Shown in pieces: positions 62,177-64,000 of a DNA stretch of 64,000 nucleotides (position 1 is the first letter of the stretch; each line of letters starts with the position of its first letter). Location of the stretch: NCBI GenBank assembly GCA_910586205.1, contig CAJUGD010000015.1, positions 19,040 through 83,039 of the forward strand. Reading direction: 5' to 3'. The DNA is from an uncultured Lachnospiraceae bacterium (GTDB lineage: Bacteria > Bacillota > Clostridia > Lachnospirales > Lachnospiraceae). A program made the position numbers and the translations under genes. The notes beneath the pieces are model-generated. The model was not told the DNA's origin and searched no databases. It was given only the letters and a program-made list of their open reading frames with translations.

Positions 62177-63820
62177 TTATAATTTAGCAGAAAAGTTGTC
62201 TTCAATTGTAGATGCTATTTCTCTGCTAAACCCTTCCGTACTCTCCTTCATAAACAACACCTTCACCGTCTTAAAGATAATCCCCACATCCATCATCAAA
62301 GAATAATTCTGGATATACATCAAATCCAGCTTCAGCTTGTCATATGCTGATGTATTATACTTCCCATACACCTGCGCATACCCCGTTAATCCTCCCTTCA
62401 CCTTCATCCGGTAACGAAATTCCGGGATCTGGCGGGTATAAAGCTCCACATGCTCCACACGCTCCGGCCTGGGGCCTACAATGCTCATATCCCCCTTCAG
62501 GATATTCAGAATCTGAGGCAGCTCATCGATCCTTGTGGCCCGGATAATCCTCCCCACCGGGGTTATCCGCGGGTCTTCATCCGTTGCTGGGATGGAATGC
62601 CCTTCCTTCTCCGCATCCTCCACCATGCTCCGGAACTTGCAGATCCGGAACACCTTCCCGTCCTTGGTGCACCTCTCCTGAAAGTAAAACACCGGCCCCT
62701 TATCATACAGCTTAATCGCCGCTGCTGTTATCAGAAACACCGGAGACAATAAAAAAAGTGCTGCCAATGACAGCACAACATCCATTCCCCTTTTCATGAT
62801 CCTCTGCTCAAAAGACAGCCTGTGATTTCTTGACAGCAGCAGCGGCGTGTCAAATAAATGCAGGCTTTCCGAGCTGCGGATTAAGATATCGGATATTTTG
62901 GGGGTGGTATAGGTCCGGATGGACCTTTGATAACAGTACTTTAATATCACATTCCGCACTTGGGAGGGGATATCGCAGATCACCACCCCTTCGTACTTTT
63001 CGATTTTTTCTTTGATTGCCGTTATGCCGGCTTTATCCATGGCGTCAGGCTCCTCCATCCCGGATGCTCTGCCTATGCCATTTCTATCCTCCTGCCCGCC
63101 GGCTCTATCCATGAGGCTGGTTCTATCCTGCCCGCCGACTTCCTCCACAGGGCCGGTTCTATCCTGCCCGCCAGCTTCCTCCACGAAGCTGATTCTATCC
63201 TGCTCTCCCGTTCCCTCCGCCCGACTGGTTCCCTCCATACCATAGGCGTCTTCCCGCCATCCTGCCCGAACCGCCTGGCTGATTTTCTCTGTCCCCGCAG
63301 GGATATGGACAATCTCCCCAATGACAAACCGGTCGTTGCGGGTATGGATTTTCCCCATAAGGCTTGCCACCGGATGCTCCCCATAGATGAGAAGCACTTT
63401 TCTGGGAGGGTATAAAAGGCGGTAAATCCTGGTGGAGAGAAAGCTCCAGACGCAGATGATGAAAAATTCAGCGGCAGACATGACAAGCAGGGGCAGCAGA
63501 GTCTGGAAGTGTTTGGTTAAGAGGGTGATCTGCAGGTAGATCATGGCGTTGGCGGAAAGGCCGGCCAGGGTCTGGGAGTAGATCATGTTCCCGGTTTTCA
63601 GGTACCCGACCTTAAGACCGCCATATAAGGCATTAAACAGGACAAGGAGGATGCCGTAAACGGCAATCATGAGCCAGTGCCCTGTGCGGTTATAGGGATT
63701 TTCCATCAGCGGGTTGTAGAAATGTTTCCAGACATACCAGTAGGAGGCCATTTCCAGGGAAAGGACGGTGAGGAAAAAGGCAAACCGTATGATCCGTTTA
63801 TACTGTTCGTAATTTTTCAT
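62177..63820 (-). CDS. Polyprenyl-phosphate sugar-1-phosphate transferase (WbaP/WcaJ-like), repeat-expanded
   Basis: 547 aa. Four N-terminal spans, then a large cytoplasmic region, a fifth span near residue 350 (VLSLAALFLLSPVFLITAAAI) and the catalytic domain: FYFQERCTKDGKVFRICKFR, TRIDELPQILNILKGDMSIV, GPRPER and KGGLTGYAQVYGKYN. It starts the repeat unit by loading a sugar phosphate on undecaprenyl phosphate. AGGAG precedes the ATG. A 12-residue tandem repeat (AGGQDRT) expands the cytoplasmic region. GC content here is higher than in the rest of the operon. Confidence 0.92.
   Translation of the reverse strand: MKNYEQYKRIIRFAFFLTVLSLEMASYWYVWKHFYNPLMENPYNRTGHWLMIAVYGILLVLFNALYGGLKVGYLKTGNMIYSQTLAGLSANAMIYLQITLLTKHFQTLLPLLVMSAAEFFIICVWSFLSTRIYRLLYPPRKVLLIYGEHPVASLMGKIHTRNDRFVIGEIVHIPAGTEKISQAVRAGWREDAYGMEGTSRAEGTGEQDRISFVEEAGGQDRTGPVEEVGGQDRTSLMDRAGGQEDRNGIGRASGMEEPDAMDKAGITAIKEKIEKYEGVVICDIPSQVRNVILKYCYQRSIRTYTTPKISDILIRSSESLHLFDTPLLLSRNHRLSFEQRIMKRGMDVVLSLAALFLLSPVFLITAAAIKLYDKGPVFYFQERCTKDGKVFRICKFRSMVEDAEKEGHSIPATDEDPRITPVGRIIRATRIDELPQILNILKGDMSIVGPRPERVEHVELYTRQIPEFRYRMKVKGGLTGYAQVYGKYNTSAYDKLKLDLMYIQNYSLMMDVGIIFKTVKVLFMKESTEGFSREIASTIEDNFSAKL
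63081..63224 (-). repeat. Four 36-bp tandem repeats in the WbaP-like gene
   Basis: Units of 36 bp at 63081, 63117, 63153 and 63189, coding for 12 residues with a core GGQDRT and a variable end. They are in frame, in the cytoplasmic region between the fourth span and the catalytic domain. The antisense frames are also open over the repeat, which creates spurious reading frames on the plus strand. Confidence 0.9.
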
Positions 63821-63970
63821 AAAAACCGTATCTCCTGGAATTGTTAGTCAGAACTTTTGTGCTGCCGGTCAGGGGCGGAATGAGGTTTGAAAGGGAAGGG
63901 GATGAAAGGGGAACCGGAGGGCATAAACAAGAAGGAGGAGGGGGGAATCCGGTGTAACATGGGTGGTTTT

Positions 63971-64000
63971 TACTTCCAATAATGCACATTATCGGAAGTA
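63971..64000. repeat. 30-bp near-perfect palindrome (dif-like) upstream of the capsule operon
   Basis: TACTTCCAATAAT and ATTATCGGAAGTA are inverted arms around GCAC, with one mismatched pair, at the very edge of the window. The inner 28 bp split as 11-6-11 (ACTTCCAATAA, TGCACA, TTATCGGAAGT), the layout of Xer sites; the left half resembles the XerC side of Firmicute dif sites. It lies 151 nt before the WbaP-like start, and I see no clear promoter between the two. It may be an operator, a terminator or one end of an invertible segment. Confidence 0.5.

Noticed and set aside
62960..63415. Plus-strand frames opposite the WbaP-like gene with AGSIL repeats
   Set aside because: They are antisense readings of the 36-bp repeat in GC-rich DNA, with no start signal or domain.

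Overview
The window looks like a low-to-mid GC Clostridia chromosome, most likely Lachnospiraceae: AGGAGG-type ribosome binding sites, dense co-directional operons, ATG/TTG/GTG starts and typical clostridial protein families. No rRNA, tRNA or CRISPR array was found. It is a surface-glycan locus with a large unrelated gene system set inside it.

Layout. (1) 1-12087, plus strand: a sugar and acyl modification operon. It holds CMP-sugar synthetases, two Gfo/Idh/MocA oxidoreductases, a serine-acetyltransferase-like enzyme, a polysaccharide deacetylase, an acyl carrier protein, two FabG-like reductases, LuxE- and LuxC-type acyl activation/reduction enzymes, an AMP-forming ligase and GNAT-like proteins. 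(2) 12188-14593, plus: a UDP-sugar 4,6-dehydratase and a LegC-type aminotransferase. (3) 14838-36129, plus: a twelve-gene operon of about 21 kb built around a tubulin-like GTPase (1120 aa), a zinc-ribbon P-loop GTPase, a GAP1-like protein and four vWA-like membrane or exported proteins, with a degenerate kinase and a degenerate PP2C phosphatase. A separately promoted helical-repeat protein follows (36271-37590). (4) 37591-38009: intergenic, with a possible group II intron fragment and an inverted repeat. (5) 38010-63820, minus strand: a nonulosonic-acid and capsule operon, read from 63820 down: WbaP-like initiating transferase, GT2, Wzy, EDG/HP sialyltransferase-like enzyme, Wzx, amidotransferase, nucleotidyltransferase, DegT aminotransferase, acyltransferase, an ArnE/F + GtrB-like + GT-C module, NeuD/NeuB/NeuC, sugar dehydrogenase, epimerase, LegC and CMP-sugar synthetase.

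The two most notable observations are these. First, eight long G tracts (8-10 G on the coding strand) lie inside glycan genes on both flanks and none in the tubulin/GTPase operon. At least four genes (acetyltransferase, deacetylase, DegT, amidotransferase) are split exactly at the tract and become full length if one G is added or removed. This looks like a multi-gene slipped-strand phase-variation network, with assembly homopolymer error as the main alternative for the exact counts. Second, the tubulin/GTPase/vWA operon resembles the GTPase-centred predicted conflict systems known from comparative genomics, but in a heavily membrane-tethered form with an apparently catalytically dead kinase/phosphatase pair. 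A short inverted-repeat element with TA ends has inserted into the phosphatase gene.

Smaller scars show a modular, recombining locus: a C-terminal remnant of a sugar nucleotidyltransferase reads in frame into neuD; two LegC paralogues bracket the tubulin system; tandem repeats expand two membrane proteins; and a dif-like palindrome lies at the right edge, upstream of the capsule operon.
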